Below are positions 52,301 to 61,467 of a stretch of DNA of 64,000 nt, piece by piece. Within the stretch, counting starts at the first letter, position 1; each line of letters begins with the position of its first letter. The stretch comes from UMGS1696 sp963642885. GTDB taxonomy: Bacteria; Bacillota; Clostridia; Oscillospirales; CAG-272. The stretch is from positions 1 through 64,000 of the forward strand of contig CAVIJI010000006.1 in the NCBI GenBank assembly GCA_963642885.1, given 5' to 3'. A program made the position numbers and the translations under genes. The notes beneath the pieces were generated by a model. That model saw only the letters and a list, made by a program, of their open reading frames with translations. It was not told the DNA's origin and ran no database searches.

Positions 52301-55300
52301 TCTTCCTCAGCCCGCATACGTAACACTCAACATTGAAGGAACAACATTCGTTTCCGGCAAGAGTATTAATATCGGCTGGACAGTTGAACAGCTCTTAGAC
52401 GGTACAACGGAGCTCCGTATCGAAAAAGACGGCGTTGTACTCGACAAAAAAGAATATACAGGCGCTCCCGCAGACGGAAAATATACGGGAGAACTGAATT
52501 TCACATTCGATACATCAGACTCTCTCAAGGAAAACTACCTTGTTATAGCACGCGCGAGAAACAACGGTGACGACGCATGGAGTACGGACTCCAGAATCGT
52601 TACCATATACAAGAGCGGTGCGCTTGAAATCGAAATCGACGGAGAAAAGGTTGACTCTTACACTCTTAAGAATGTAGTAGGCTCGAGCACAACAACGACA
52701 TCCCCGACGATAACGAATACCTCCGGTGAGACCATATCAGGTCTTGACAATGCCGCGAAGATAGCGGCTCTCAGAAGCGAACTCGGACTTCTCGAATCCA
52801 TAAGCATTAATAAATCCGATTACGCATGGGGAAGCCGTTCCGACCGTATCAAATGGTCTGCCGACGCGGACATAGACGAACTCAGACAGATTCTGACACT
52901 TAACTACAGACAGGGAAGCGTTTACGAACCTCTTGAGAATTTCTCATACCTCGCATACATTCCCGAAGCTGTGCTTATGCTTTGCGGACTTAACGAAGGT
53001 ACCGCTACGGTTACCGCACAGCATAATTCGGTTGACGAGCTCGTCGATACCGTTGAGGTAAGTGTCGAAAAGCTCAAAAACAAGCTGTATCTGTTCAGCT
53101 TCACTCCTGCGGTGGAAACAAAGCTCACATACACAGACGGTGAAGGAAACGTTCAAAACGTTAAAACAAATACAGACGGCTCACTCGCACTGTATGAGCC
53201 GAACGGAATCGCATCCGAGATAAACTGCTATTCCGAATATGAGGGAGAGAAGTATCTCGGAACAATAAGCAAGGAATCGTTAAAGAGCGGAGAAGGCAAC
53301 GGTACTAAGGGCGAGCTCTATCCGATGAATTCCGTATCACTCAGAAAAGCGGCTGTTGCGGAGCTCGTATTCACAAAGCCCGACGGAACACCTTATGTAG
53401 GCAGCGTTACGCTGCGCGGCGGTGTATATCGTAACCTTCCTTACGCGGAAAAACGCGATGACGCATACTGCGAGGGAGCAATGTTCTCTTTCGTATACGA
53501 TGAGCCTGTGTCATTGAACGGCAAAAACGATATGACATACACTACCGACTCGAACGGTAAGCTGACTGTATACATGGATATAACCCAGTTTACAACGGAA
53601 ACCGATCCCGAGCCGATAGAACTGCATGAGGATATTCAGTATATCTTCGAAATCCGTGTCGACGGATATTATCCCGACATTGTGACAATAGATTCCAACC
53701 TTACGGTTAAGGATGTCATGAGAAAGGGTGAAAACCGTGTATCTCTGAAGAAAGCCGAAAACACCGAGATTTTCGTTGCTTTCCAGACGGTTGACTACGG
53801 CACGGGCAGAGATATTCAGATAACGGACAGCACATCCCGTATAGGTCCCAACGCAACATATCCTACGGCTGAACTCGAAACAACCGTAATGCTTTGGGGC
53901 GTGGACACAACAGGCTGTGACTATGATGTTACACTGAGACAGCAGAATGAGCACAAGGAATTCAGAAATCAGGTGGTAATAGGAACGGATGAGGCAACAT
54001 ATCCCTTCTCATCGATAAAGCTGGTCAAAAATATCACGTTACTGGATGAAAACTCATTCGAAGATTTCAGCGACAGTACAATTAAGTCGGAATACAAAAT
54101 TTACGATAAGAATAAGAAGGGCGTCGGCTGTATTATTTCTCTCCGTCCGAAGGTAGTTAACCTTCTTAATGAAGAAAAAATACAGGACAGCGACAATCTT
54201 CTCAGTCTTATGTCGAGAATATCACTGTTCGGTTCCGTAAACGGTGCCGAAAGCTCGAATAGTATTCTCAAAAAAGCCGGAGACAAGATAATAGACAAGG
54301 CACTCGAATTCGCTACGAATTTAGGTTCGGCGGCGGGACTTGTTAAGTGCGTACTGACTCCTACGGAAGATCCCACAAGATTTACGGGATATTTCTGGAC
54401 AGGTATGAACACTCTTAAGATGGATGATCTCGAGTATGATACCAACGGAGTAAGTGTCGAGCCTAACTTCCTTGACGCTCAGGTAAACGATACATTCTCC
54501 ATCAGCGATTTCAAGAGCATGGCCGACGGTTCATACTTCGATGATAAGTCTTCTCTTTGGGGCGCTGTAGCGAACGGTGTAATAGGACTTCCCGTGAGCC
54601 TTGCTCTCGAAGGATGGTTCTCAACCGATATCAGATACAATCTCGATAAAGGCGAATGGGAAGTTCTCATGACAGGCGGCGGCTTCACCGCAGGCGCAGA
54701 GCTTCAGTTCGAAAAAGCGAAGGATATAATAGTCGGCCCCGGTATACCGGTTACATTCAGCGTAAAGCTTCGCGGCGGTGTTGTGGTTGACTTTAAGACC
54801 GCTATCAGATACGCTCAGGAGCTCGGCGAAGGATGGGATGACGAGAAGGCAAGTACGGTAAACGATTACCTCACAGCCCTCAGAATCAACGCGTATATCG
54901 AGCTGTTCGGCGGTCTCGGATGGGGCAAAAAGATTGTATGCAAAATCGGAGCCTTCGGAACACTTGAGATAGACAATGAAAACAGATTCCTTACAAAGAA
55001 CTACCTGAAGTCCGAAAGCCTTAAGGGACAGTACCTGAGCCTGAACGGTGAAGTAGGTATAAAGGTTGCTCTCGGTATAGGTCCCATAGAGGTTGAAGTA
55101 ACAATTGCATCTGTCGGAGTCGGAAAAGGCTGGACATTCAACGATTGGGATGAAATCGACGAATACTGGTACGGCTCCGATGAAGATGACGACTCAAATG
55201 CTATGGCACTCACCATGGCAGTAAGCAGTGACCCCGGATATGTTGTTTTGGAAAACAATATACAGCTGCAGAGCAGAGAATATCTGGCAAACGACCGTGA

Positions 55301-58300
55301 GGAGAACTTCTCCGATATGTCGTACAATACATACGGCTTGATGAGAGCTATGAATAATTCCTTCGATGAGGAAAACAAGCTCGATAATCTTGTCGTAAAC
55401 GCATATCCTTACTCTAATCCGATGATAACCGATGATGCTCAGATTATGGTATTCCTCAGTGATATGAGCAGTACGGATATCGAGGATGTGACACCCGTAT
55501 ACGCTGTTAAAGCGGGAGACGGATATTCCGAGCCGATGGTAATCGAGGACGCGGAAACAAGCGACTTCCCCGGATACGGCGACTATACAATGGATTTCGA
55601 CGGTACATGCGAATCCGCGTCGGCAGTATGGCTCAGACAGTCGGCATCCCTCGGACTTAAAGCGGGCACATCGATTACCTCCGAGCAGCAATATGCGCTT
55701 CTCAACGGTAATGAGGTAATGGCCGCTATATGGGACGGCGAAAGCTGGAAGACAACAAGACTTACGGAAAATTCTCTCAGAGAAGATAACCCCGTAACCG
55801 CGATTGCAGGGGACAATGCGATTGTGCTGTGGCAGCAGATACAGACAGGCGAACAAATCGGCGAGACGGTAAATGATTCCATTCTCTATAAGATATACAA
55901 GAACGGAACATGGAGCAAGACATACACCCTCTACGGCGGTGAAGTAGGAGATGTACTTGACATTGACGCGAAAATGCTTGACAACGGAACAGCGGCAGTT
56001 GCATACTCCGTTTCCATGGGAAGCACATCGGATGACAGTGAAGTATACTATTCCATAGTAGATACGACAGCCGCAGATCCTACCGAAAACGTAAAAACAG
56101 TGCGTGTATCGGAAAACAGTGCCGAAGACGGCAAGCCTTCGCTCACAAAGACAAAGCTCGAAGAAAAAGACGTATTCGTTTTGGCATGGCATAAGCACAG
56201 CGACGAGTCCGGCGTCGAGCTCCATGATATAGGCTTCCTTGTATTCGATGAAAACGGAACTCCCGAAAGCGATATTCCCGATTCATTGTCGTCAACGGTA
56301 AGCATATCCAATTTCGACGGCTTGTTTGACCTTACGGACGGTGCGGAAGACTTAACGGATGTATCGGTTGTATGGAACGATAAGAAAGCCGGAGACAACG
56401 AAAACGATATCATGAAAGCCGTTAAACTCGGATTGTATGACGGTGTATACGCATTCTCAGCGGCTATCGAGGCTGCGGTGATGCCCGATAATACAGGCAT
56501 AGAGAACATAAGCTCATCGGCTGCGGACGGTAAAATAACGGCTGTCATGTCGGCTGATGAACTTCTCGACACAAGAACCACAAAAGAGTACGAGCTTATT
56601 ATCGACGGTGAAACCGTTTCGTACACTCTGGATGTGCCCGACAGCAGAACATTGCTCTGCAACAGTGTTTCGTATTATTCCGATGATATCGAAGTAAGCG
56701 ACATTATGGTTGACTTCAGTACACTGAATACAAACACACCTACTCCCATATCGTTTACGATAACGAATAAGGGTATTAATGTTCTTACTGCGGTAGAAAT
56801 AGAGATCGACGGAACAGAGGCCGAGTTTGAATGCAGATTAATGCCCGGTGAATACAAGACCTTCAGCACAGTTTACACAACGGGTGACGAAATCGATAAT
56901 GTCGAATATATCTGTACGGGTGAATTCGATACCGGCTCAACTGCGGAAGCCGAGGGAGAGGTTTACCTCGATTATCCCGACGTCGGAATCAACGGTATTA
57001 CTCTCACAAAGCAAAGCGACAGAGTAAGAGATATATCGATAGGTCTCTATAACCAGTCGGCATCCACTCTTACAAAGCAGGGAAGATATGTACGGTACGG
57101 TATTTACTCCGACAGCGAATGCGAAGAGCCGATAGACGGTAAATACTTTGCAGACGGTACCGCCGGTGAAGGCTACACCGTAGATATCACATCAAAGGAT
57201 GATCTTAAAGCCATCGATGAAGGTATACTCTCTGTCGGAAGCGAGTTTGCAATAGGCGACTATGTAAACGACCTCGGCTTAACCGAAATCCCGAACGGCG
57301 GAGTTAATATTTTCGTGAAAGCCGAAATCATCGAAAACGATGTTGTACTTCCCGAATCAGACAAAATCAACAACAATGCACGCAAGTGCTACGAGAGCCT
57401 TCTTGATATCCGCGGAGAAACAATAAGCGCAGACACGTACATGAGACAGGGTACGGACGGAACAAGTGTTGATGTAGTTCTTTCCAACAACTCACTTGAA
57501 CCTGTCAGCGGCGGTAATATCATAGTTGCTCTTTACGACGAAGTCGGAAATCTTCTCGAATCGAAGCGTACATACGGAAAAGAAACTCTTGAGATGACAG
57601 GCGAGGAAGTTAAATCCTTTACGTTTGATTTCTCACAGAACGGCAGCTACGTTCTCGTATGGTTCACAGACGATGTAAGCGAAGAGGAAGATAATTCCGA
57701 TGTTATCGGAATATACCTCGAAGGTACGGATTTGACAATCGACAGCTTTGACGAAAACAATTACGCGGAGCTGAACGACATCGAGAGAGGATACTATGTA
57801 CTTACCGTTCTCACATCAAATCCCGAGTCCAAGGTGTATGTCGACGGACTTGAAGCGAAAAACGGTATGTATTCGCTATTCGTAAGATCAACACATACCT
57901 ACACGATTACAATAGTATCACCCGACGGAAGCAGCACTGTTGAGTACAAGCTTAAGATTAACATTGCTCCGTTCGATACCGATATCAGTGTTGACGTTGA
58001 TCCGAGTGAAATCTTCGAAAATATGCCGTTGTATTGCACGCTGACATTTGATACAAACGACGGCGGCAATATAATGCCGGTAAGAAAACTATTCAAGACC
58101 GTAGTTAACCTCTCATCGTATATTCCGGAGCGTGAAGGATACGAATTCCTCGGATGGTACTCCGATGCCGCTCTTACAAAACGCGTAACAAAGGTGCAGC
58201 TTACAAGAAACATGACAGTATACGCGGGATGGGAAAAGCTCGAAGACATCGAGGAGTACTCGGGTATTGAGGAAGAAACGACAATTCCGTTCATTGATGT

Positions 58301-58838
58301 TTCCGGCGACGATTGGTTTGCGGATGACGTTTACTACGTATATGAAAACGGACTCATGCGCGGAACAAGTGAAGATACATTCAGCCCTTATCTGGCTACA
58401 ACAAGAGCCATGATAGTTACCGTACTTTATCGTATGGAGGGCGAGCCCGAATGCGGAGAAAACATTTTCGATGACGTACCCGCAGATATGTATTACACAG
58501 ATGCTGTTGCATGGGCTGCCGAAAACGGCATAGTAAACGGCTATGGACAGGGAAGATTCGGACCCGATGACAATATTACACGCGAACAGCTTGCGGCCAT
58601 ACTTTACAGATATTCCGTATACAAGGAATATGATGTAAGCTATGACGAAACAACAAGTATTCTCGATTTTGATGATATATCACAGCTTTCCGATTACGCA
58701 TATACCGCAATGCACTGGGCATGCTCTGCGGGCTTGATTAACGGAATGGGTGATGGAACACTTCAACCTAAGAATAATGCAACGAGATGCCAGATAGCGG
58801 CAGTTCTTCATCGTTTTTGTGAGATTAACGTTGATTGA
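49383..58838 (+). CDS. Giant SLH-anchored surface protein with an InlB-type repeat
   Basis: A 3151-residue surface protein, the longest gene here. ATG 49383 has GGAGG 6 nt upstream. Residues 1-34 are a signal peptide (LTLCMVMSLFPLSVFA). The bulk is Asp/Glu- and Thr-rich beta domains of adhesin type; around 1650-1930 is a less repetitive region with long helices, and around 2000-2350 a region with repeated Trp/Asp strands that may be a beta-propeller. An InlB/Flg_new B-repeat is at about 2880-2955 (YEFLGWYSDAALTK, MTVYAGW), followed by three SLH domains from about 2967 to the end (ISDV/FIDVSGDDWFADDVYYV, MRGTSEDTFSP, ENGIVNGYGQGRFGPDD), which bind pyruvylated wall polymer. Confidence 0.93.
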   Translation: MLLRKSRNSFKRIISMILTLCMVMSLFPLSVFASEADEVEAEAEAAWKRMLEIGLVDENGELIEDTSFVLADGREAYSIDEFLEMIDEEDTDPDMTVTVWGSGSVATIQEIVYALSIEYEMQDITASLQYISENGTNDANGADETNDTADTGSIPRLVVSSVVGDAYFQVNFELQDEEGNPIEADEDITFDVGMFGDIDDWFTEELSVGRNTGITFGDTVGINKYVSRTIATGKSSVDIYYNTNRLETDMENIYRTAGEPNSSRPDFWAGYLPFIVQIKNLRGAVIENNGIWTDAAAVKLSYERKETVDNFFYTGGANGTTTIDSTALTAINQISDITYTKAFVYDFSVDDLKLTDAEKRKLRLLYENGACDTITTNLTITGNADYNKSDIISASNTSLYVKLSDENWYPADVESRVYSECNYDNSRGFNHTLYKTTFGFKLPYTAVYANTEVQINTTVDQIAFVVVENTDNDGSYNNLYFSVSDASTVIMKYPIGYSAPTVESVSVVGNQTEFYVGQYVPILVEFSAPVMTGDGSNTARVELVLSDGTTLTEVDTDSEGCTVIHDGTAGATVSASRLFLYEVKAVDNTEITVSGINGGKGVTDSFGNVIVENITFDTPITLSAHLNTTLPEHSINSVEVTAGTFDEHNGDEYITYTVSASTEQTDTAYKQLWSNYDPDTCGYKVIAVFDGDYSSSAAIAPIVLTIEGDDGVLTGSVNLPKVYADDENADLTHSVQLYVVRNGVYVPVNAYTSFTEREVVKAPDDAYTLSAEKEPLYITDAAAYYLTVDKNTTKSWTYDGDDDYELVLDRDDVISLNYNKTTKKYAMITLGVGEVNIHAVAKNGSGDENNSNTCSNTLKVTVLSGSTPAIVFPTNANTYTTRSGDDCTLMFASNLSAMDGDGDYVNKNIEVKLTEKGSGNTVWSTTIDRYSTSITVPGEYLTTISTDGEPTYTVELKTTASDGDISTMGYIVVLPQPAYVTLNIEGTTFVSGKSINIGWTVEQLLDGTTELRIEKDGVVLDKKEYTGAPADGKYTGELNFTFDTSDSLKENYLVIARARNNGDDAWSTDSRIVTIYKSGALEIEIDGEKVDSYTLKNVVGSSTTTTSPTITNTSGETISGLDNAAKIAALRSELGLLESISINKSDYAWGSRSDRIKWSADADIDELRQILTLNYRQGSVYEPLENFSYLAYIPEAVLMLCGLNEGTATVTAQHNSVDELVDTVEVSVEKLKNKLYLFSFTPAVETKLTYTDGEGNVQNVKTNTDGSLALYEPNGIASEINCYSEYEGEKYLGTISKESLKSGEGNGTKGELYPMNSVSLRKAAVAELVFTKPDGTPYVGSVTLRGGVYRNLPYAEKRDDAYCEGAMFSFVYDEPVSLNGKNDMTYTTDSNGKLTVYMDITQFTTETDPEPIELHEDIQYIFEIRVDGYYPDIVTIDSNLTVKDVMRKGENRVSLKKAENTEIFVAFQTVDYGTGRDIQITDSTSRIGPNATYPTAELETTVMLWGVDTTGCDYDVTLRQQNEHKEFRNQVVIGTDEATYPFSSIKLVKNITLLDENSFEDFSDSTIKSEYKIYDKNKKGVGCIISLRPKVVNLLNEEKIQDSDNLLSLMSRISLFGSVNGAESSNSILKKAGDKIIDKALEFATNLGSAAGLVKCVLTPTEDPTRFTGYFWTGMNTLKMDDLEYDTNGVSVEPNFLDAQVNDTFSISDFKSMADGSYFDDKSSLWGAVANGVIGLPVSLALEGWFSTDIRYNLDKGEWEVLMTGGGFTAGAELQFEKAKDIIVGPGIPVTFSVKLRGGVVVDFKTAIRYAQELGEGWDDEKASTVNDYLTALRINAYIELFGGLGWGKKIVCKIGAFGTLEIDNENRFLTKNYLKSESLKGQYLSLNGEVGIKVALGIGPIEVEVTIASVGVGKGWTFNDWDEIDEYWYGSDEDDDSNAMALTMAVSSDPGYVVLENNIQLQSREYLANDREENFSDMSYNTYGLMRAMNNSFDEENKLDNLVVNAYPYSNPMITDDAQIMVFLSDMSSTDIEDVTPVYAVKAGDGYSEPMVIEDAETSDFPGYGDYTMDFDGTCESASAVWLRQSASLGLKAGTSITSEQQYALLNGNEVMAAIWDGESWKTTRLTENSLREDNPVTAIAGDNAIVLWQQIQTGEQIGETVNDSILYKIYKNGTWSKTYTLYGGEVGDVLDIDAKMLDNGTAAVAYSVSMGSTSDDSEVYYSIVDTTAADPTENVKTVRVSENSAEDGKPSLTKTKLEEKDVFVLAWHKHSDESGVELHDIGFLVFDENGTPESDIPDSLSSTVSISNFDGLFDLTDGAEDLTDVSVVWNDKKAGDNENDIMKAVKLGLYDGVYAFSAAIEAAVMPDNTGIENISSSAADGKITAVMSADELLDTRTTKEYELIIDGETVSYTLDVPDSRTLLCNSVSYYSDDIEVSDIMVDFSTLNTNTPTPISFTITNKGINVLTAVEIEIDGTEAEFECRLMPGEYKTFSTVYTTGDEIDNVEYICTGEFDTGSTAEAEGEVYLDYPDVGINGITLTKQSDRVRDISIGLYNQSASTLTKQGRYVRYGIYSDSECEEPIDGKYFADGTAGEGYTVDITSKDDLKAIDEGILSVGSEFAIGDYVNDLGLTEIPNGGVNIFVKAEIIENDVVLPESDKINNNARKCYESLLDIRGETISADTYMRQGTDGTSVDVVLSNNSLEPVSGGNIIVALYDEVGNLLESKRTYGKETLEMTGEEVKSFTFDFSQNGSYVLVWFTDDVSEEEDNSDVIGIYLEGTDLTIDSFDENNYAELNDIERGYYVLTVLTSNPESKVYVDGLEAKNGMYSLFVRSTHTYTITIVSPDGSSTVEYKLKINIAPFDTDISVDVDPSEIFENMPLYCTLTFDTNDGGNIMPVRKLFKTVVNLSSYIPEREGYEFLGWYSDAALTKRVTKVQLTRNMTVYAGWEKLEDIEEYSGIEEETTIPFIDVSGDDWFADDVYYVYENGLMRGTSEDTFSPYLATTRAMIVTVLYRMEGEPECGENIFDDVPADMYYTDAVAWAAENGIVNGYGQGRFGPDDNITREQLAAILYRYSVYKEYDVSYDETTSILDFDDISQLSDYAYTAMHWACSAGLINGMGDGTLQPKNNATRCQIAAVLHRFCEINVD

Positions 58839-58901
58839 GCCGTGTCCTTCTTTCATGAAATAGTATCGGGCAGTGTATAACTTATTGGAGTAAACCGAAA
58901 A

Positions 58902-58946
58902 AAGTTCTGCCGCATCGGAAAAATTTCCGATGCGGCAGACTTTTTA
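58902..58946 (+). terminator. Intrinsic terminator of the surface-protein operon
   Basis: CTGCCGCATCGGAAA and TTTCCGATGCGGCAG form a 15-bp stem followed by ACTTTTT. Confidence 0.92.
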
Positions 58947-59014
58947 TATGTTTTTTTGAAAAAGATATTCCGAAACGGTCGATTAAGACTCGACTTCATT
59001 TGTGCGGCAATGTA

Positions 59015-59938
59015 TTAAAGATGATCCTTGTATCTTTCGGCGGTGATAACACCGTCGTTTACATGCAGCTTGCATATACGCGCGGTTCTTCTTTCAACAT
59101 AGTTTTTATCACTTGCGTCACGATAATCACGAGCATGATAGATCGCGTAGTACTCACCGTTGTATTTAATTACGCTGTGATGTCCGCAGCCTTCTTCAAA
59201 ATCATTCTTGATCATTACGGGGGCAAAGGCTCCGTTGTCGGTATGCTTTACGAGTTTGAGCTTTGTAAGGTCTGTTTCGTCACTCTTTACGGCAGAGTAG
59301 CCTATATGATACGTATCGTTTTCATAGCACGCACCGCTGTACATTACATACTGCCAGTCTCCCTCACGGAAATAGAAGGCACCTTCGATTGTATGCCAGT
59401 TTCTTCCGTCTCCGTAACGATTTTTCTGGAATATTTCCTCATCAAATGTAGGGACAATCATTTCCACACATTCGTTTGCGGGTGTGTACGGGTCAAGCAT
59501 TCTGTCGATAAAAATGCGTGTTCCGATTCTGTCGGTGTTTGTGTTGTCCTCGGAATACCAAAGAAAGAGACCGCTTTCGGTTAATACTATATGAGAATCA
59601 ATTGTAAAACGATCGTAAAGTCTCTTGGCATTGCCGAACGGGCCGAGCGGATTGTCTGACGAGAGTACATGCATAAACTCGAACATGCCTTCTCCGTCAC
59701 AGGAAACATACATATAGTATTTGCCGTCGTATTTGATGACCGACGGTGCCCAATAGTTAGTGTGCTCCGCGATGCTTGCAACTACGCCTTCATAGTGCCA
59801 CGGGCCGATGGGTTCGGGGGAAGAATATGCCTCAACTCCCGCTCCTCCCGTGACATAAAGATAGAATTTACCGTCGTCTTCAAAGATGAAGGGATCGGCC
59901 TGGTGTCTGTTGTATTCCTTATCGAAAATAAGTTTCAT
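59015..59938 (-). CDS. GH43-family glycoside hydrolase
   Basis: A 307-residue five-bladed propeller enzyme without a signal peptide. The start HQADPFIFEDDGKFYLYVT carries the catalytic-base Asp, YDRFTIDSHIV the pKa-modulating Asp and NWHTIEGAFYF the general-acid Glu. GH43 enzymes cleave arabinosides or xylosides; specificity is not clear. GAGG lies upstream of ATG 59938. It is 77 nt downstream of the GH27 gene and probably cotranscribed. Confidence 0.9.
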   Translation of the reverse strand: MKLIFDKEYNRHQADPFIFEDDGKFYLYVTGGAGVEAYSSPEPIGPWHYEGVVASIAEHTNYWAPSVIKYDGKYYMYVSCDGEGMFEFMHVLSSDNPLGPFGNAKRLYDRFTIDSHIVLTESGLFLWYSEDNTNTDRIGTRIFIDRMLDPYTPANECVEMIVPTFDEEIFQKNRYGDGRNWHTIEGAFYFREGDWQYVMYSGACYENDTYHIGYSAVKSDETDLTKLKLVKHTDNGAFAPVMIKNDFEEGCGHHSVIKYNGEYYAIYHARDYRDASDKNYVERRTARICKLHVNDGVITAERYKDHL

Positions 59939-59976
59939 TTTATCCTCCGTGTGTTATATCAGATTAATCAGGAAGC

Positions 59977-60011
59977 CTCTGATTTAAGGTTATTAATCAG
60001 AGTATCAGAGT
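59977..60011 (-). repeat. Hairpin and tandem repeat between GH27 and GH43 genes
   Basis: CTCTGATT (59977-59984) and AATCAGAG (59995-60002) can pair, and ATCAGAGT occurs twice in tandem (59996-60011). Without a T run it is more likely an mRNA-processing or stability element. Confidence 0.5.
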
Positions 60012-60015
60012 ATCC

Positions 60016-61338
60016 TTAAAATTCTTCGAGTAAAAATGCCGCGGACTGATGCGGTCTGAGCTTTACAGTAAAGCTGTCGTCGAACTTTATTTTTTCACCT
60101 GTCTGAATGTTCTCCGCACAGTGCAGATCTGTCTCGAGGTCGCTTGCCTTAATTTCGAAATCAAGCTCGGTCTCACCTATGTTGAAAGCAGCCGCGTATT
60201 GTCCTCCGCCCGCTTTCATTGCTGTCCAGAGCACGCCCTCCGTGTCAGTATCTCTGCGTACCTGAGGATGCTCAAGCGCGAGTATGGGAGTTTCGCTTTC
60301 TTCGTCAAAGTTCTTTCGCCATACCTGATGCGCATGACGTGAGCAGTTCAGCATTTCAATGAGCTTTTCGTTGGTTAGGAGACTCATCGTGAAGTCGTCA
60401 AACTTGGTCATTTCTCCGCCTATCATGAGAGGGGAGCGGAAAATGCACCACAGATTCATCATAGTCCATTGCTCGTCCTCTGTGAAATGTGTACGCTCGT
60501 CTTTGTTGTAAACCTGACGAATCGCGCCAATCGGTAGCATATCCGCATCGGGAAAATGTCCGGCTGTCGTGTGTATCGACCATTTTTCGCATCTCTCGAA
60601 CATATTGTAAAGAGCATTCCATGAATCCCAGAAGTCATCGGTTATGCGCCACATGTTTGAGGTGTCACGGTATATCTGTGCAAAAGAAAGCTTAGCGGGC
60701 CCGGGTGAGAGACTGAGAACAATATCACGTCCGCAGTTTTTCAAACACTTGCTCAGCAGACGAAGCTCCCATACACAGCGCGGCATTTCACGTGCAATAT
60801 CGTCGCACTTGATGAAGTCGACACCCCACTCGGCGTAAAGCGCAAATATGGAGCTGTAGTAAGCCTCACCGCCTTCACCACGGTCTTGAACTCCGTACAT
60901 TCCGCTGTTCCAGCCGCATATGCTTGTGGGATCTGCGATTTTGTCGGCTGTCAGATTTGTTCCGAGAATTGGTAGTTTTTTGTGAACCGCATTACGAGGA
61001 ATACCGCGCATGATGTGAATACCGAATTTTAATCCGAGCGAGTGAACGTAGTCGGCGAGCGGCTTAAAGCCTTTTCCGTCTGCCGATGAGGGGAAGCGGT
61101 TTACTGCGGGAATAAGACGTCCGTATTCGTCCATCGAAAGCTCCGCGAAATTATTGTATTCGTTGTTTTTCGCGTTCGGTTCAGACCATTCGATATCTAC
61201 GACAACATATTCCCAGCCGTATTTTTTCAGATTCTTTGCCATAAACTCGGCATTTGCACGGACAATATCTTCTGTAACAGCCGAGCCGTAGCAGTCCCAT
61301 GAATTCCAACCCATGTATGGGGTAACCGTTTTGTTCAT
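60016..61338 (-). CDS. GH27-family alpha-galactosidase-like hydrolase
   Basis: A 440-residue enzyme without signal peptide, so cytosolic. TPYMGWNSWDCYG is the GH27 N-terminal signature; GVDFIKCDDIAREM holds the nucleophile Asp and WRITDDFWDSW the acid/base Asp, with a C-terminal beta-sandwich. Members act on alpha-galactosides or alpha-N-acetylgalactosaminides, and some on beta-L-arabinopyranosides, which would suit the GH43 partner. AAAGGAG lies 8 nt before ATG 61338. Confidence 0.9.
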   Translation of the reverse strand: MNKTVTPYMGWNSWDCYGSAVTEDIVRANAEFMAKNLKKYGWEYVVVDIEWSEPNAKNNEYNNFAELSMDEYGRLIPAVNRFPSSADGKGFKPLADYVHSLGLKFGIHIMRGIPRNAVHKKLPILGTNLTADKIADPTSICGWNSGMYGVQDRGEGGEAYYSSIFALYAEWGVDFIKCDDIAREMPRCVWELRLLSKCLKNCGRDIVLSLSPGPAKLSFAQIYRDTSNMWRITDDFWDSWNALYNMFERCEKWSIHTTAGHFPDADMLPIGAIRQVYNKDERTHFTEDEQWTMMNLWCIFRSPLMIGGEMTKFDDFTMSLLTNEKLIEMLNCSRHAHQVWRKNFDEESETPILALEHPQVRRDTDTEGVLWTAMKAGGGQYAAAFNIGETELDFEIKASDLETDLHCAENIQTGEKIKFDDSFTVKLRPHQSAAFLLEEF

Positions 61339-61374
61339 ATCGTTCTCCTTTGTATAAAAATATCTTTCAGTATA

Positions 61375-61404
61375 ATTTTACCATGCCGCAAGGCATAATG
61401 TCAA
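61375..61404 (-). promoter_or_regulatory. Promoter of the GH27-GH43 operon with operator-like repeat
   Basis: Minus strand TTGACA (61399-61404), 18-bp spacer, TAAAAT (61375-61380). The spacer contains ATGCC(N4)GGCAT (61383-61396), an inverted repeat placed to block polymerase. Confidence 0.7.
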
Positions 61405-61417
61405 TATAATCCTCAGC

Positions 61418-61456
61418 CAAAAAGAAAACCGAGATGCTTCGGAGCATCTCGGTTTT
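61418..61456 (-). terminator. Intrinsic terminator of the hydrogenase operon
   Basis: AAAACCGAGATGC and GCATCTCGGTTTT form a 13-bp stem with loop TTCGGA; on the minus strand TTTTCTTTTT follows. Confidence 0.9.
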
Positions 61457-61467
61457 AGCTTTATAAA

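Noticed and set aside
55194..56225. 343-codon minus-strand frame inside the giant surface gene
   Set aside because: Antisense shadow of Ser/Asp/Thr-rich coding sequence; Cys- and His-rich translation matches no protein type.
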